A DNA stretch of 39,335 nt from Bacteroidota bacterium (lineage in GTDB: Bacteria > Bacteroidota > Bacteroidia > Chitinophagales > Saprospiraceae): positions 1-39,335 of the forward strand of contig JANSWP010000067.1 in assembly GCA_024743405.1 (NCBI GenBank), written 5' to 3'. The notes under the pieces are model-generated. The model ran no database searches. It was not told where the DNA came from and was given only the letters and a program-made list of their open reading frames with translations. The position numbers were made by a program, and so were the translations under genes. Of the stretch, positions 20,401-26,659 are shown piece by piece (position 1 is the stretch's first letter; every line of letters begins with the position of its first letter).

Positions 20401-22835
20401 TCTGAACTTCTTTGACAAGATAAAACGGTATTTGTTACCGTCAACCTAAATACACCTGTTCCATCTGCTGTAGCCATAATCCCATTTGTTGCACCAACCA
20501 AATTCCCTACGCCACTTACTTTTGTCCAGCTATAACTATAGTCACTTCCTGCTGAAGAACCCGTTCCATCTAAGATTGATATTTGATCCATACAGCCTAT
20601 TAGAGTTGCTGTTGTGACTGCTATTGGAACATTTGTATCTTCTATTACTGTCACATCACTCGATGCTGTACAGCCTGTTGTCGTATTTGTTACTGTTACT
20701 CGGTAAACACCTATACCATCTGCATTCGCTATCAGATTATTGGTAGGTCCTACTAAATTACCTGCACCACTTACTTTTGTCCATTGATAAGCGATATTCG
20801 CGCCCGTTGAGGAACCTGCAGCACTTAGTACAGATAATAGATTAGCGCAATTAATTACTGATGCTGCTGCGTTTGCAGTTGGCGTCGTAAAATCACTTGT
20901 CACCGCAACATCCATTTCTTCAAAACAATAAGTATCTGTATTGGTCACCTTCAATCTAAAGACACCTTCTCCATCTGCACTCGCTATAATTCCATTCGTT
21001 GCGCCAACCAAATTCCCTACGCCACTTACTTTTGTCCATTCATAAGTAATATTCGCACCCGTTGAAGAGCCGGTTCCATCTAAAGTCGATGTCGCGTTAC
21101 TACAATTAATTACAGAAGCTGATGCTGCAACTACAGGAGGAACAGGAAAAGCACTACAGGAAGCACAATTATTTAATTCTGCCGCTACATGTACAAAAGG
21201 AAGTGTTGAGGTTTGTGTCCAATCCATCAATACATTTCCACCAGTTCCCATTTCATAACTGGCGCCTACTCCGGCTCCTGCTGCTACAAATATTGGTGTT
21301 TGACTAACATCTGCAGTCACCGTCGAGCCTGCCATAATCGCATCTATTAGCATATTACTGTTACTTGCAGAAGGAATACTAATAGAGGAAACAGGAGCCG
21401 ACCCAGCATTCATTGCAGTGCTACCTAAAGGGGTAGTCTGATCGACATTTTGAAAAGTACTTGCTGAAAAATATAAAACACTAGTTGAAGAATTATTTAA
21501 CGTAACCTCAATATCATTAACACCTAATCCTCCTCCTGAGATAGTACATCCAGATCCAATTGGCAAATACCAAATAGAACTAAATAGTTTGGTAAAACTA
21601 AAGGACTGAGAATGAGTAACTGCATGGGTAAAGTTTTGCCCATTAAAAATTACACTATTGACCATTTCTGCCCCTCCAGAAGTTGGAACGGATACCCAAT
21701 TGACTTCTACAGCTATTATTCGGTCACAACCTGCAGGAACATTAAAATTACTAATCGTAGCAGAAACATTCTCATCTGTATCAAAAACGTAAACACCATT
21801 ATCATCTGATATAACTTGTCCAGTATTAGAAGAAACAGTCACATCTGCAGTATTATCACAACCAAACATCGTATCTGTAACTTTTAACCGAAATATTCCA
21901 GTTCCATCTACCATAGCGGTAATGCCGTTGGTAGCTCCCACAAAATTGCCCACTCCACTCACTTTCGTCCACTCATAAGTAATATTTGCGCCTGTTGTAG
22001 AACCTGCTCCGTCAAGGGTAGAAACCGAATTTGCACAGGTAATAAGTGATGCGGCCGCTGTTGCTGTTGGTAGACCTGTAAAAGTAGAACAGGTGGCACA
22101 TTCCCTAAATTCAACGCCAACATGAGCTGTTATAAGAGAATTAATAGAAGTTGTCCAATCCATAGAAGTATTAGCTCCGACAGCAGATTTATAACTTGCC
22201 CCATCAGTAGTACCTGCTGTTGCAAATATTTGAACTTGACTTCCATTTGCGCTCAGTGAATTGGAACTAGCCGCTATACCATCCAATACCATACTTCCAT
22301 TGGTAGTTGCCAAGCTTAAATTTGAGCTAGCAGTATTAGTACTTGAATTAATCCCAGTATTACCTAATGGAGATGCTGAGTCAACATTTTGGAAAGATAC
22401 CGCCGCTACATGTATTACTGTTGCAGCCGTATTTAGTGTAACTACAATATCATCGCCACTTCCAGACCCACTTCCGCATCCAGATCCAAAGTGATAATAC
22501 CAAATGGAACTGTAAACATTGTTTGTTCCGTCAGTTTCTGTTCCGGAGACTGCTAAATTAAAATTTTCGCCATTATAATTAACGCCAGTAACCAATGAAG
22601 CCCCACCTGGTCCAGAACGCCAATCAATGACAACCGCCATTAATCTATCATTTCCAGACGGAAGAATAAAATTTGAAAGGGTAATTGTATTTGTTGCGGC
22701 TGCTAAGTTCCATGCTCCATTTCCATCGGAAACTACTTGTCCTTTTAATGGCAAAGTCAACACAACGGAAAAAAGCAAACAACATAAGAGCGTAAAAAGG
22801 GAATTAGTGTTTTTCCTAAAGTACATTTTGTTCAT
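11472..22835 (-). CDS. Giant secreted repeat protein (putative adhesin), T9SS type A cargo
   Basis: 3,787 residues from the ATG at 22833-22835; a Met three codons later is an alternative, and the open frame extends eight codons upstream. A signal peptide covers ~1-33 (hydrophobic LFTLLCCLLFSVVLTLPL). Five ~226-residue modules (A1 33-257, A2 340-567, A3 821-1046, A4 1300-1525, A5 2117-2345) alternate with arrays of an ~84-residue module (B, 18 copies) marked by YxWTKVSGxGNLVGATN and GVFRLTVTN. After 2682 come two SprB-like repeats and about twelve Ig/PKD-like repeats, most starting FCEG or FCDG and ending VTVTDxNGC. Residues ~3705-3787 form a Por_Secre_tail (type A) sorting domain with IEVFPVPT and LANGNYYLQLEIEGQRIVQKVIKQ, so export by T9SS and surface attachment are expected. 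No enzymatic motif is visible; an adhesive or matrix role is inferred. Confidence 0.92.
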   Translation of the reverse strand: MNKMYFRKNTNSLFTLLCCLLFSVVLTLPLKGQVVSDGNGAWNLAAATNTITLSNFILPSGNDRLMAVVIDWRSGPGGASLVTGVNYNGENFNLAVSGTETDGTNNVYSSIWYYHFGSGCGSGSGSGDDIVVTLNTAATVIHVAAVSFQNVDSASPLGNTGINSSTNTASSNLSLATTNGSMVLDGIAASSNSLSANGSQVQIFATAGTTDGASYKSAVGANTSMDWTTSINSLITAHVGVEFRECATCSTFTGLPTATAAASLITCANSVSTLDGAGSTTGANITYEWTKVSGVGNFVGATNGITAMVDGTGIFRLKVTDTMFGCDNTADVTVSSNTGQVISDDNGVYVFDTDENVSATISNFNVPAGCDRIIAVEVNWVSVPTSGGAEMVNSVIFNGQNFTHAVTHSQSFSFTKLFSSIWYLPIGSGCTISGGGLGVNDIEVTLNNSSTSVLYFSASTFQNVDQTTPLGSTAMNAGSAPVSSISIPSASNSNMLIDAIMAGSTVTADVSQTPIFVAAGAGVGASYEMGTGGNVLMDWTQTSTLPFVHVAAELNNCASCSAFPVPPVVAASASVINCSNATSTLDGTGSSTGANITYEWTKVSGVGNLVGATNGIIASADGEGVFRLKVTNTDTYCFEEMDVAVTSDFTTPTANAAASVINCANLLSVLSAAGSSTGANIAYQWTKVSGAGNLVGPTNNLIANADGIGVYRVTVTNTTTGCTASSDVTVIEDTNVPIAVTTATLIGCMDQISILDGTGSSAGSDYSYSWTKVSGVGNLVGATNGIMATADGTGVFRLTVTNTVLSCQRSSDVTVLATTDEVVSDDNGVYEFDSDENVTATISNFNVPSGCDRLLVVEVNWVSVPTSGGADMVNSITYNGQSFTEAVTHFEIFSFTKLHSSIWYLPLGSGCSTGGVAANDITVTLNNSTTSILYASASSFQNVDQTSPIGNIGMNAGVANSSSISLASANSSNMLIDAIMAGSTVTADVSQTPIFVAMGAGVGASYEMGTGGNVLMDWTQTSGLPFAHVAAELNNCASCSAFPAPPIIAASASVIDCSNATSTLDGTGSSTGANITYGWTKISGVGNLVGATNGITTTADGEGVFRLRVTNTDTYCFEEVDVTVTSDFTTPIAMTVATNVTCPSLLATLEGAGSSSGANIAYAWTKVSGVGNLVGPTNNIVTTADGAGVFKLTVTNILTGCTAESDITVTDDPSVPLAVTGASIIDCFNQTATLDGTGSSTGANITYSWTKVSGAGNLVGATNGITATVDGTGVFRLTVTNAVLSCQRSSDVAVFTTNDEVVSDDNGVYEFDSDENVSATISNFVIPGGCDRLLVVEVNWVSVPTSGGADMVNNITYKGQNFTEAVTHFETFSFTRLYSSIWYLPLGSGCTIAGSATSDIDITLNNTTTSILYVSASTFQNVDQTSPLGNIGVNAGVANSSSISLASANSSNMLIDAIMAGSTVMADGSQTPIFVAMGAGVGASYEMGTGGNVMMDWTQTSILPFAHVAAELNNCAACNFLPAPPVIAATSSIIDCNNPTSTLDGAGSSTGANITYEWTKVSGVGNLVGATNGITASADDIGVFRLKVTDTDTYCFEEMDVTVTNDLATPTVMVASSIINCANATSNLDGAGSSTSAVTYAWTKVSGTGNLVGATNGITASADGAGVFRLTITNNGNGCTANADVTVVEDLGTPAVVTSASLITCTIPNSTLDGTGSSVGANFTYSWTKVSGVGNLVGATNALTATTDGPGVFKLTVTNTTNSCTSSMDVIVSQDATLPVATAMASQINCNNANSVLNGTGSSIGANFTYSWTKISGVGNFVGATNGITAAVDGTGNFQINVTNTNNGCTDVAMVTVTEDLTNPTVVTNASLINCNNATSTLDGTGSSVGANFNYFWTKVSGTGNLTGATNTLTATVDGPGVFNLLVTNTTNGCVSNSNVTVIDNFDTPTATTTASTITCATANSTLDGAGSSTTGVTYAWTKVSGTGNLVGATNAITATADGAGVFRLTVTNTLSGCTATSDVTVTADTSIPVAVSTASLINCMDSNSTLDGTGSSTGGDFGYVWTKISGIGNLVGATDGIMATVNGTGIFRLTVMDTIAGCQKSSDVTVFSTKDQVISDDNGKFISDFSGSVTATIPNFDMPQGCDRILVVEVNWISTPATPGFPTGADMVTSVTYNGQNFIEANTGTTSFSFTNLYSSIWYLPMGSGCAFGTPGLNDIDITLNNEATSILYASASSFQNVDQAAPIGNIASNSNSGMSSSISIMSADGNMIVDAIMSGATVMNDASQTAIFVTPGGGAGSSYEASTGGMLMMDWTQTSATPFIQVAVELNNCASCTFFPNPPTVDATATIITCANTTSTLDGTGSSANVSYAWTKVSGTGNLTGATDGSTATVDGTGVFKLTVTDLMTNCTSETDVTVTEDLTTPTAAGSSTLITCANPNSMLDGAGSTTTGVTYSWTKVSGTGNIVGTTDAITASADGPGVFKLTVTKIDNGCTASIDVTVTADSNVPTSTGNATVIDCNNGNATLDGTGSSTGANFNYSWSKVSGLGALTGATNALMATVDSTGVFRLTVTNTSNGCSSTTDVTVTENKTAPTVITNASEINCNTATATLNGLGSSAGANFTYTWTKVSGTGNLTGAIDGVTATTDGTGTFRLMVMNTDNGCTSADNIDVIEILPPDVSISSQTNVGCYGDSTGIATATTTNGKAPFSYVWSSGGTTDTENGFGIGMYQVTVTDADGCTDNVSLTITQPDSILLNATSTFISSLGGNDGTAAVNQIGGTPPFEYLWSNDSTTQQITDLTSGYYTVTVTDMNNCIDTIGVLVYEGLIVEIEADTVPFCEGDDLGLTALANRSVTYKWNTGSTVDNTIANSTGIYVITVTDGFGNTATNSLYVETLPQPDIMITPDGPNQFCEGGSVTLTASGGVSYIWDDSNNTVDSTVTVFDTDGYSVTVTDANGCTNSETFSVIAFPLPDVSIESATGFDFCEGDMVTLDAVSSSIVDFYWSTLDTNEMSITLDQTTDVTLMVEDGNGCVNSTTVTVTERPLPVAGILPGTLIEFCENNVDAIDLQGTGGVQYQWSNGEMTDVISVFGANNYTVTVTDIFGCTDTESTSIVVNSLPTASVVALGDTTFCDGGAVELVASGGLTYNWSSGDMTSNINATDNTVYTVTVTDGNGCTDTASQAVETIPFPDVVLSPVDTNFCDGGMTTLTVTTDPNTTLNWNTGQATPNIQVNTSGFYSVVVTGSNNCSTTASTTVTVNPLPVVTVSPTDTLIQAGQTVTLQATGGGNYSWSNGANGSAINTNASGTYMVTITDMNGCTGNATAVVAVENAPIVAIEVVGDAEICAGETVTLNAIAAGVPDLTYTWSTGEMTQSIVVDTTGTYTVTVTDGNGFSVSANESIVVFDLPATPQISPSNDQVLCEGESITLTSNLPDGTIWLPGNIAANSIDVTTTGLYSAYWIDTNGCQSLNSDTVNVQVVPLPDAPVISYSPDTVVCAPQTVTLTSSYLTGNMWTNNSTAQSIVIAIGSQTYSVVHTDTNGCTSEPSDPVSVSILLQPNASITIVGDTILCQDETVELIANGGTTYAWNVPGPVSQSIVVSSSGDYIVTVTDANGCEDTASQNIEVNPLPEPEITMVGDTLFSTVAVSYQWYLDGQLIQGETNQWIVPTDPGEYTVQVVDDNGCVGTSFPIVFSDLVEIGNIGSIEVFPVPTQTQLFVNLTLKKQVSNIDIKLYNLIGQEVYFESIKPQSSMLNHEIDLGNLANGNYYLQLEIEGQRIVQKVIKQ
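11475..11723 (-). other. Type A T9SS C-terminal sorting domain
   Basis: The last 83 residues of the giant protein match the Por_Secre_tail pattern: EVFPVPTQTQLFV (family form VYPNPT), then IKLYNLIGQEVY and the ending NYYLQLEIEGQRIVQKVIKQ. This domain directs outer-membrane passage and is usually cleaved. Confidence 0.88.
14793..15800 (-). repeat. Four B modules (B15-B18)
   Basis: 1,008 bases coding for four ~84-residue modules (residues 2346-2681) after the last A module. Each has a TC or NC near the start, TLDGxGSS, WTKVSGTGNL and a DVTVTE ending. They are the most diverged B copies, and the array joins the SprB/Ig-like region. Confidence 0.85.
16488..18260 (-). repeat. Seven-copy B array (B8-B14)
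   Basis: 1,773 bases coding for seven ~84-residue modules. The first (DTYCFEEMDV) matches B2 and B5, and the last (CQKSSDV) matches B4 and B7. The array therefore looks like the three-module B set of the other units expanded in the middle. Runs of more than 30 identical bases occur between copies, for example around 17630 and 18130. Confidence 0.85.
18939..20375 (-). repeat. Higher-order unit 2: A3 + B5-B7
   Basis: 1,437 bases: A3 (19698-20375) followed in coding direction by three B modules (18939-19697). It closely matches the neighbouring unit at 20376-21818 in both DNA and protein, indicating duplication of the whole A-B-B-B block. Confidence 0.85.
20376..21818 (-). repeat. Higher-order unit 1: A2 + B2-B4
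   Basis: 1,443 bases: A2 (21135-21818) followed by three B modules (20376-21134). The B positions are specific: the first carries DTYCFEE and the third CQRSSDV, as in the adjacent unit. Confidence 0.85.
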
Positions 22836-23404
22836 GATGAGAAGTTTTGAATCGGTCATGGGAAATAAAGTTTTCTAACTCTATACTCCACAAAACATCT
22901 AATGTGAGGTTATTATATTTATTGATTATTAGAATATGTTTTCCAAAATGACAAAAGCCTTTGCTAAACGCAAAAGGTCAATTCAGTAATTGGAAAATCA
23001 CTTGTGAAGGGTTTCGGTATATATTTCGGTAGGTTGTTTGAGAAATCGGAATATCTTACTTTCCTTTTCAAGGAAAGGTAGGTTTGGCTTCCATTTGAGA
23101 ATGGAAAAGCTTGTTGTAATTTCTTTTTCATGGGATGAATCGGTTATGGAAAAATCGGTTTGTCCTTTCAAAATTAAAAAAATGATTTGGACAGTTTGAA
23201 CAAGTGTTTCTTTTTTTATCTGGCAAAAATAATATTAAAATATGTTTTTTGCTCTTTTACTTTCTTTTAATTCATCATTTGTATCATTTTTTTCATTATT
23301 GACTATCTGTTTTTTATAAATTTTTATTTAATGAATTAATAAAATTCTCTTTTATAACACATTGATTTATATGTTAATTTTTTTATATAACAAAAAGCAA
23401 TCCA
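22836..23404. promoter_or_regulatory. Upstream region of the giant adhesin gene
   Basis: About 570 AT-rich bases between the cassette II terminator and the giant gene start; it must hold the adhesin promoter. Two small perfect hairpins lie at 23059-23077 (8-bp stem, 3-base loop) and about 23091-23108 (TTCCATT/AATGGAA), so a structured leader is possible. Boxes matching TAnnTTTG on the - strand occur at 23169-23176 and 23224-23231, but neither has a proper -33 partner and chance matches are expected in such AT-rich DNA. Confidence 0.35.
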
Positions 23405-23434
23405 TAAAAAATGCCAGGCACAATTGTACCTGGC
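23405..23434 (-). terminator. Terminator of cassette II
   Basis: The near-palindrome 23413-23434 (GCCAGG...CCTGGC) pairs through 10 bp with one G-U on the - strand and is followed by ATTTTTATGG. It lies about 100 bases after the PorP/SprF-OmpA stop. Confidence 0.75.
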
Positions 23435-23537
23435 GCTCTTGAATAATCAAGTAAATAATAACCTTTAAAGGTGTGTATTTTTTTAAAAATTACTTTATAA
23501 AGTACTGGTTTATAGTTTCTTGCAAAACAATGGCTCC

Positions 23538-25247
23538 TTATTCAAAAACAAATTCCATTTCAACTCGACGATTCAATTTTCGAGTTCCTTCGCTTACATT
23601 AGAAGCTACTGGTCTACGCTCACCATAATATTCTGTAATTAACTGACTCCTTTTCATACCACGATTTAATAAATAAAAAGTAGCTGCCTCAACTCTTCTT
23701 TTTGATAATTCTAGATTATAATAATCTGGGCCTCTATCATCCGTATGTCCAGTCATTTTGACTTTCCAATTGGGTTTAGTGACCATGAGATCAGCCAGTC
23801 TATCCAAATAAACATAGGATCGACTTTTAATAATATCCTTATCCGTATCAAAATAAAGATTCTTTATAGCTAACTCTAAAATCGCTTTCTCTTCTGCAGA
23901 AATGACAGGACAGCCATAGCCATCTTTTCCAAATGTGCTAGGGCAGGTGTCTTCATTATCTGCAATGCCATCTCCATCTGTATCCTTGATTGGACAGCCT
24001 TCTTCCGACAACGGTCCAGGTGTGTCTGGGCATTTATCTTTACTATCGACAATACCGTCTTTGTCTCGATCAGAAAGTGGACAACCATTGTCCGCTGGTA
24101 ATCCAGCTATATCAGGACATTGATCTAGATCATCTCTTATACCATCTTTATCTCGATCTCCTAATGGACAACCAGCATTATTTTTTAAACCAGCTACCTC
24201 AGGACATTTATCATCCTTATTCAGTACTCCATCATTATCTTTGTCGTCATTTGGACCATCCTCTTCTTCTTCCTCTGGACAACCTTTATTTTCCTCTGTC
24301 CCCGGTTCTTCTGGGCATTCATCAATATCATCAGGAACGCCATCTTCATCGGAGTCTTTATTATTATTGAAACGCAAAGTCAAAACGAATTCATGACTTC
24401 CTTTTGATCCTTCATTCAAGTCTGATAACGTAAAATCATAAGCATAAGCAATACCTATGTTTCGAGAAATATCTGCTCCAATCATAATTGAACCAGCATC
24501 TTCTGCTCGATAACCCAACCCACCCCAATATTTTTGATCAAAAGTTACTTTAGCAGCAACATCAAAAGAAATAGGAGCACCATTTGTATATTTCACAAAT
24601 GCAGAAGGTTCTATGGTTAGTTTTTCATTAATTGGATAAGCATATCCTACCATTCCATAGAAGTGAGGCACATAGTCCGTAGTCGCATCATTGACATCAT
24701 CTTTAAAATCAAATTGACGACGCAATAACTGAGGGGCAGAAAGACCAACAAATAGACCATTTTTCATAGTCATATAGGTACCTATACTCAAATCTGGAGT
24801 CCAAATTCTTTCATTAGCCCCATAGAGTGTTGGATCAACCACATCTCTCGCCAAAAAGGCATCTCCTAATCGAATGTTATATAAGCCCCCAGAAAGTCCG
24901 ATCGCAATATGCATATCTTCACTCGGGTCTAAACCATAACTTAATGCCCCAGAAACACCTGTTCTTTTTAATTGTCCAGCTACATCATTATAAATGTAAC
25001 CACCTACTCCTATAGGAATTTTTTTCAAAGCTCCTTGCACCGTTACCATACGTGTTTTTGGAGCTTCTTCAATCCCTACCCATTGAGTTCGATAAGAAAA
25101 TTTAGCCTCTACAAATTTTGTACTTCCTGCAATCGCTGGATTAAAGCTAAAATCATTTAAGACATAATTAGTGAATAACGGATACTGCTGGGCAAAAAGG
25201 CCTGATCCGAATAAGAAAACGATGAGAAAAAGTATATTTTTTTTCAT
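23538..25247 (-). CDS. PorP/SprF-family T9SS protein fused to TSP3 repeats and OmpA domain (cassette II)
   Basis: 569 residues from the ATG at 25245-25247, chosen because a clean signal peptide follows (MKKNILFLIVFLFGSGLFAQ). Residues ~21-300 are an outer-membrane PorP/SprF β-barrel-type domain opening with QQYPLFTNYVLNDFSFNPAIAGS, the family signature. Five calcium-binding TSP3-like repeats follow (DxDxDGIxDxxDxCP, ~305-450). The OmpA peptidoglycan-binding domain (~455-569) contains YFDTDKDII and GHTDDRGPDYYNLELSKRRVEA with the expected Asp and Arg. Family knowledge says SprF-like proteins handle type B cargo; OmpA would tie the barrel to the cell wall. It is the last gene of the cassette, 55 bases after the CHU_C gene, and has the same length as its paralogue at 28620-30329. 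Confidence 0.92.
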   Translation of the reverse strand: MKKNILFLIVFLFGSGLFAQQYPLFTNYVLNDFSFNPAIAGSTKFVEAKFSYRTQWVGIEEAPKTRMVTVQGALKKIPIGVGGYIYNDVAGQLKRTGVSGALSYGLDPSEDMHIAIGLSGGLYNIRLGDAFLARDVVDPTLYGANERIWTPDLSIGTYMTMKNGLFVGLSAPQLLRRQFDFKDDVNDATTDYVPHFYGMVGYAYPINEKLTIEPSAFVKYTNGAPISFDVAAKVTFDQKYWGGLGYRAEDAGSIMIGADISRNIGIAYAYDFTLSDLNEGSKGSHEFVLTLRFNNNKDSDEDGVPDDIDECPEEPGTEENKGCPEEEEEDGPNDDKDNDGVLNKDDKCPEVAGLKNNAGCPLGDRDKDGIRDDLDQCPDIAGLPADNGCPLSDRDKDGIVDSKDKCPDTPGPLSEEGCPIKDTDGDGIADNEDTCPSTFGKDGYGCPVISAEEKAILELAIKNLYFDTDKDIIKSRSYVYLDRLADLMVTKPNWKVKMTGHTDDRGPDYYNLELSKRRVEAATFYLLNRGMKRSQLITEYYGERRPVASNVSEGTRKLNRRVEMEFVFE

Positions 25248-25302
25248 TTGAAGTCTCTTTTTAGACAATCCAAACAAATGGTCATTTGCTTGGATTATGC
25301 AA

Positions 25303-26544
25303 TTATCGAATCAAAGTAATCGGTCCAGTTAATATGACACCAGAACCATTATTCAAATCAAGTACATAATAATAGGCACCCGCCAACAATGCCTTTCCAC
25401 TATTATCAGTGCCTTTCCAATCGTTCGCGTAACCTTCCTTTTCATATATCAAATTTCCCCAACGATTATATATTTTGACCCTATTGTCCGGAAAGTCTTG
25501 AATATTTTCAATTTCCCAAACATCATTCATTCCATCATCATTTGGAGAAATAACAGTGTACACAGTCGGTCTACATTTCTCCCCCAACATGGCTTCATTG
25601 TCAAAATCCAAAACACATCCATTATTGTCTGTAATAATAACAGAATATGATCCTGGATTTAAGTTCTGAATGGTGTTCGTTATCTCTTGAGTTGACCATT
25701 CATAAGTATACGGAGCGGCCCCTCCAGATACGATCGCATTTATAATACCATCCGCACTATTATCACAAGTAGCTTTTGAAATATTGAAATCTATTTGCAG
25801 ACTATCAGGCTCTGGAACAGCGACGATATTTGTCACTTCACAACCTACTGCGTCAGTCACTGTGTAAGAGTAGTCTCCTGCAACTAAACTCGTGAGCATA
25901 TCATCATTGATACCATTACTCCAAACATAAGTGAATGGCGCCATTCCATTATTGGTCTCTAATGTGATTACCCCTGTATTTCCTCCTTTACAATCTACAT
26001 TTATGATATTCGCATTGACAGAAAATCCTAAACCTATTGCGTCAATATCCAATTCGGAAGTCACATCGCAATCTGCTGTAACGACTCTCAATGTTACTGT
26101 TTTTGTACCAATGGTTGAAAAAGATACGCCTAATGGATTATTTGAACTAGAAGTTTGAGGAAAAGCATCAGCTCCAAAATTCCATTCAAAAGTCGCTTGC
26201 GTAATGTCTGCTTGACCTATATAAAAAAAAGAATAAGTAGTCCCACAAATACTTGAGTTTTCATCAAATTCAAAGTCAGCAATTCCAGCGCAATCTGGCT
26301 GGTTTGGATCGTCATCAGAATTGATTGGCTGTTGGAAACCTTGAGTGAGTATAGAACCGTCAGTCCCAACATAAGTACTGCAACCAGGGCACTGCCCAAA
26401 GGTTGAAGTTAAAATAGTACCGTCCGTACTAGATTGAGTAGCTCCCATAGAACAAATCACACTTCTTACTATAGTCTGTGATTCTAAAGAAAAGCTACAC
26501 AAACAGCTTATTAAAATAAAGACGGTTATATATATATTCTTCAT
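25303..26544 (-). CDS. PKD/SprB-repeat protein with gliding-motility type B sorting domain (cassette II)
   Basis: 413 residues. Signal peptide ~1-23. A Cys-rich N-terminal segment with ILTQGFQQP follows (~25-72), then a PKD domain (~88-170, FEWNFGADAFPQTS), two SprB repeats (~178-245 and 250-318; DCKGGNTGVITL and SYSVIITDNNGC) and a CHU_C domain (~328-413; VISPNDDGMNDVWEI, VKIYNRWGNLIYE, GAYYYVLDLNNG). CHU_C is the type B T9SS signal seen in SprB-like adhesins. The adjacent PorP/SprF-OmpA gene is its likely dedicated export partner. No catalytic motif is visible, so a structural or adhesive role is inferred. Its paralogue is at 30404-31615. Confidence 0.9.
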   Translation of the reverse strand: MKNIYITVFILISCLCSFSLESQTIVRSVICSMGATQSSTDGTILTSTFGQCPGCSTYVGTDGSILTQGFQQPINSDDDPNQPDCAGIADFEFDENSSICGTTYSFFYIGQADITQATFEWNFGADAFPQTSSSNNPLGVSFSTIGTKTVTLRVVTADCDVTSELDIDAIGLGFSVNANIINVDCKGGNTGVITLETNNGMAPFTYVWSNGINDDMLTSLVAGDYSYTVTDAVGCEVTNIVAVPEPDSLQIDFNISKATCDNSADGIINAIVSGGAAPYTYEWSTQEITNTIQNLNPGSYSVIITDNNGCVLDFDNEAMLGEKCRPTVYTVISPNDDGMNDVWEIENIQDFPDNRVKIYNRWGNLIYEKEGYANDWKGTDNSGKALLAGAYYYVLDLNNGSGVILTGPITLIR

Positions 26545-26659
26545 AAGATTTATTTTTTTAATACCCTACCCTATTCAAAAAAATAGAGATTAGGTACTGC
26601 ATAATCAATCATAAAAAATTATTGATCATTTTAAAAAACATCTAAAAACCGTCTTCATA

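Noticed and set aside
14793-22064. Possible CRISPR-like regular repeats
   Set aside because: The period (~252 bases) and intact reading frame show protein-coding modules, not short repeats with unique spacers.
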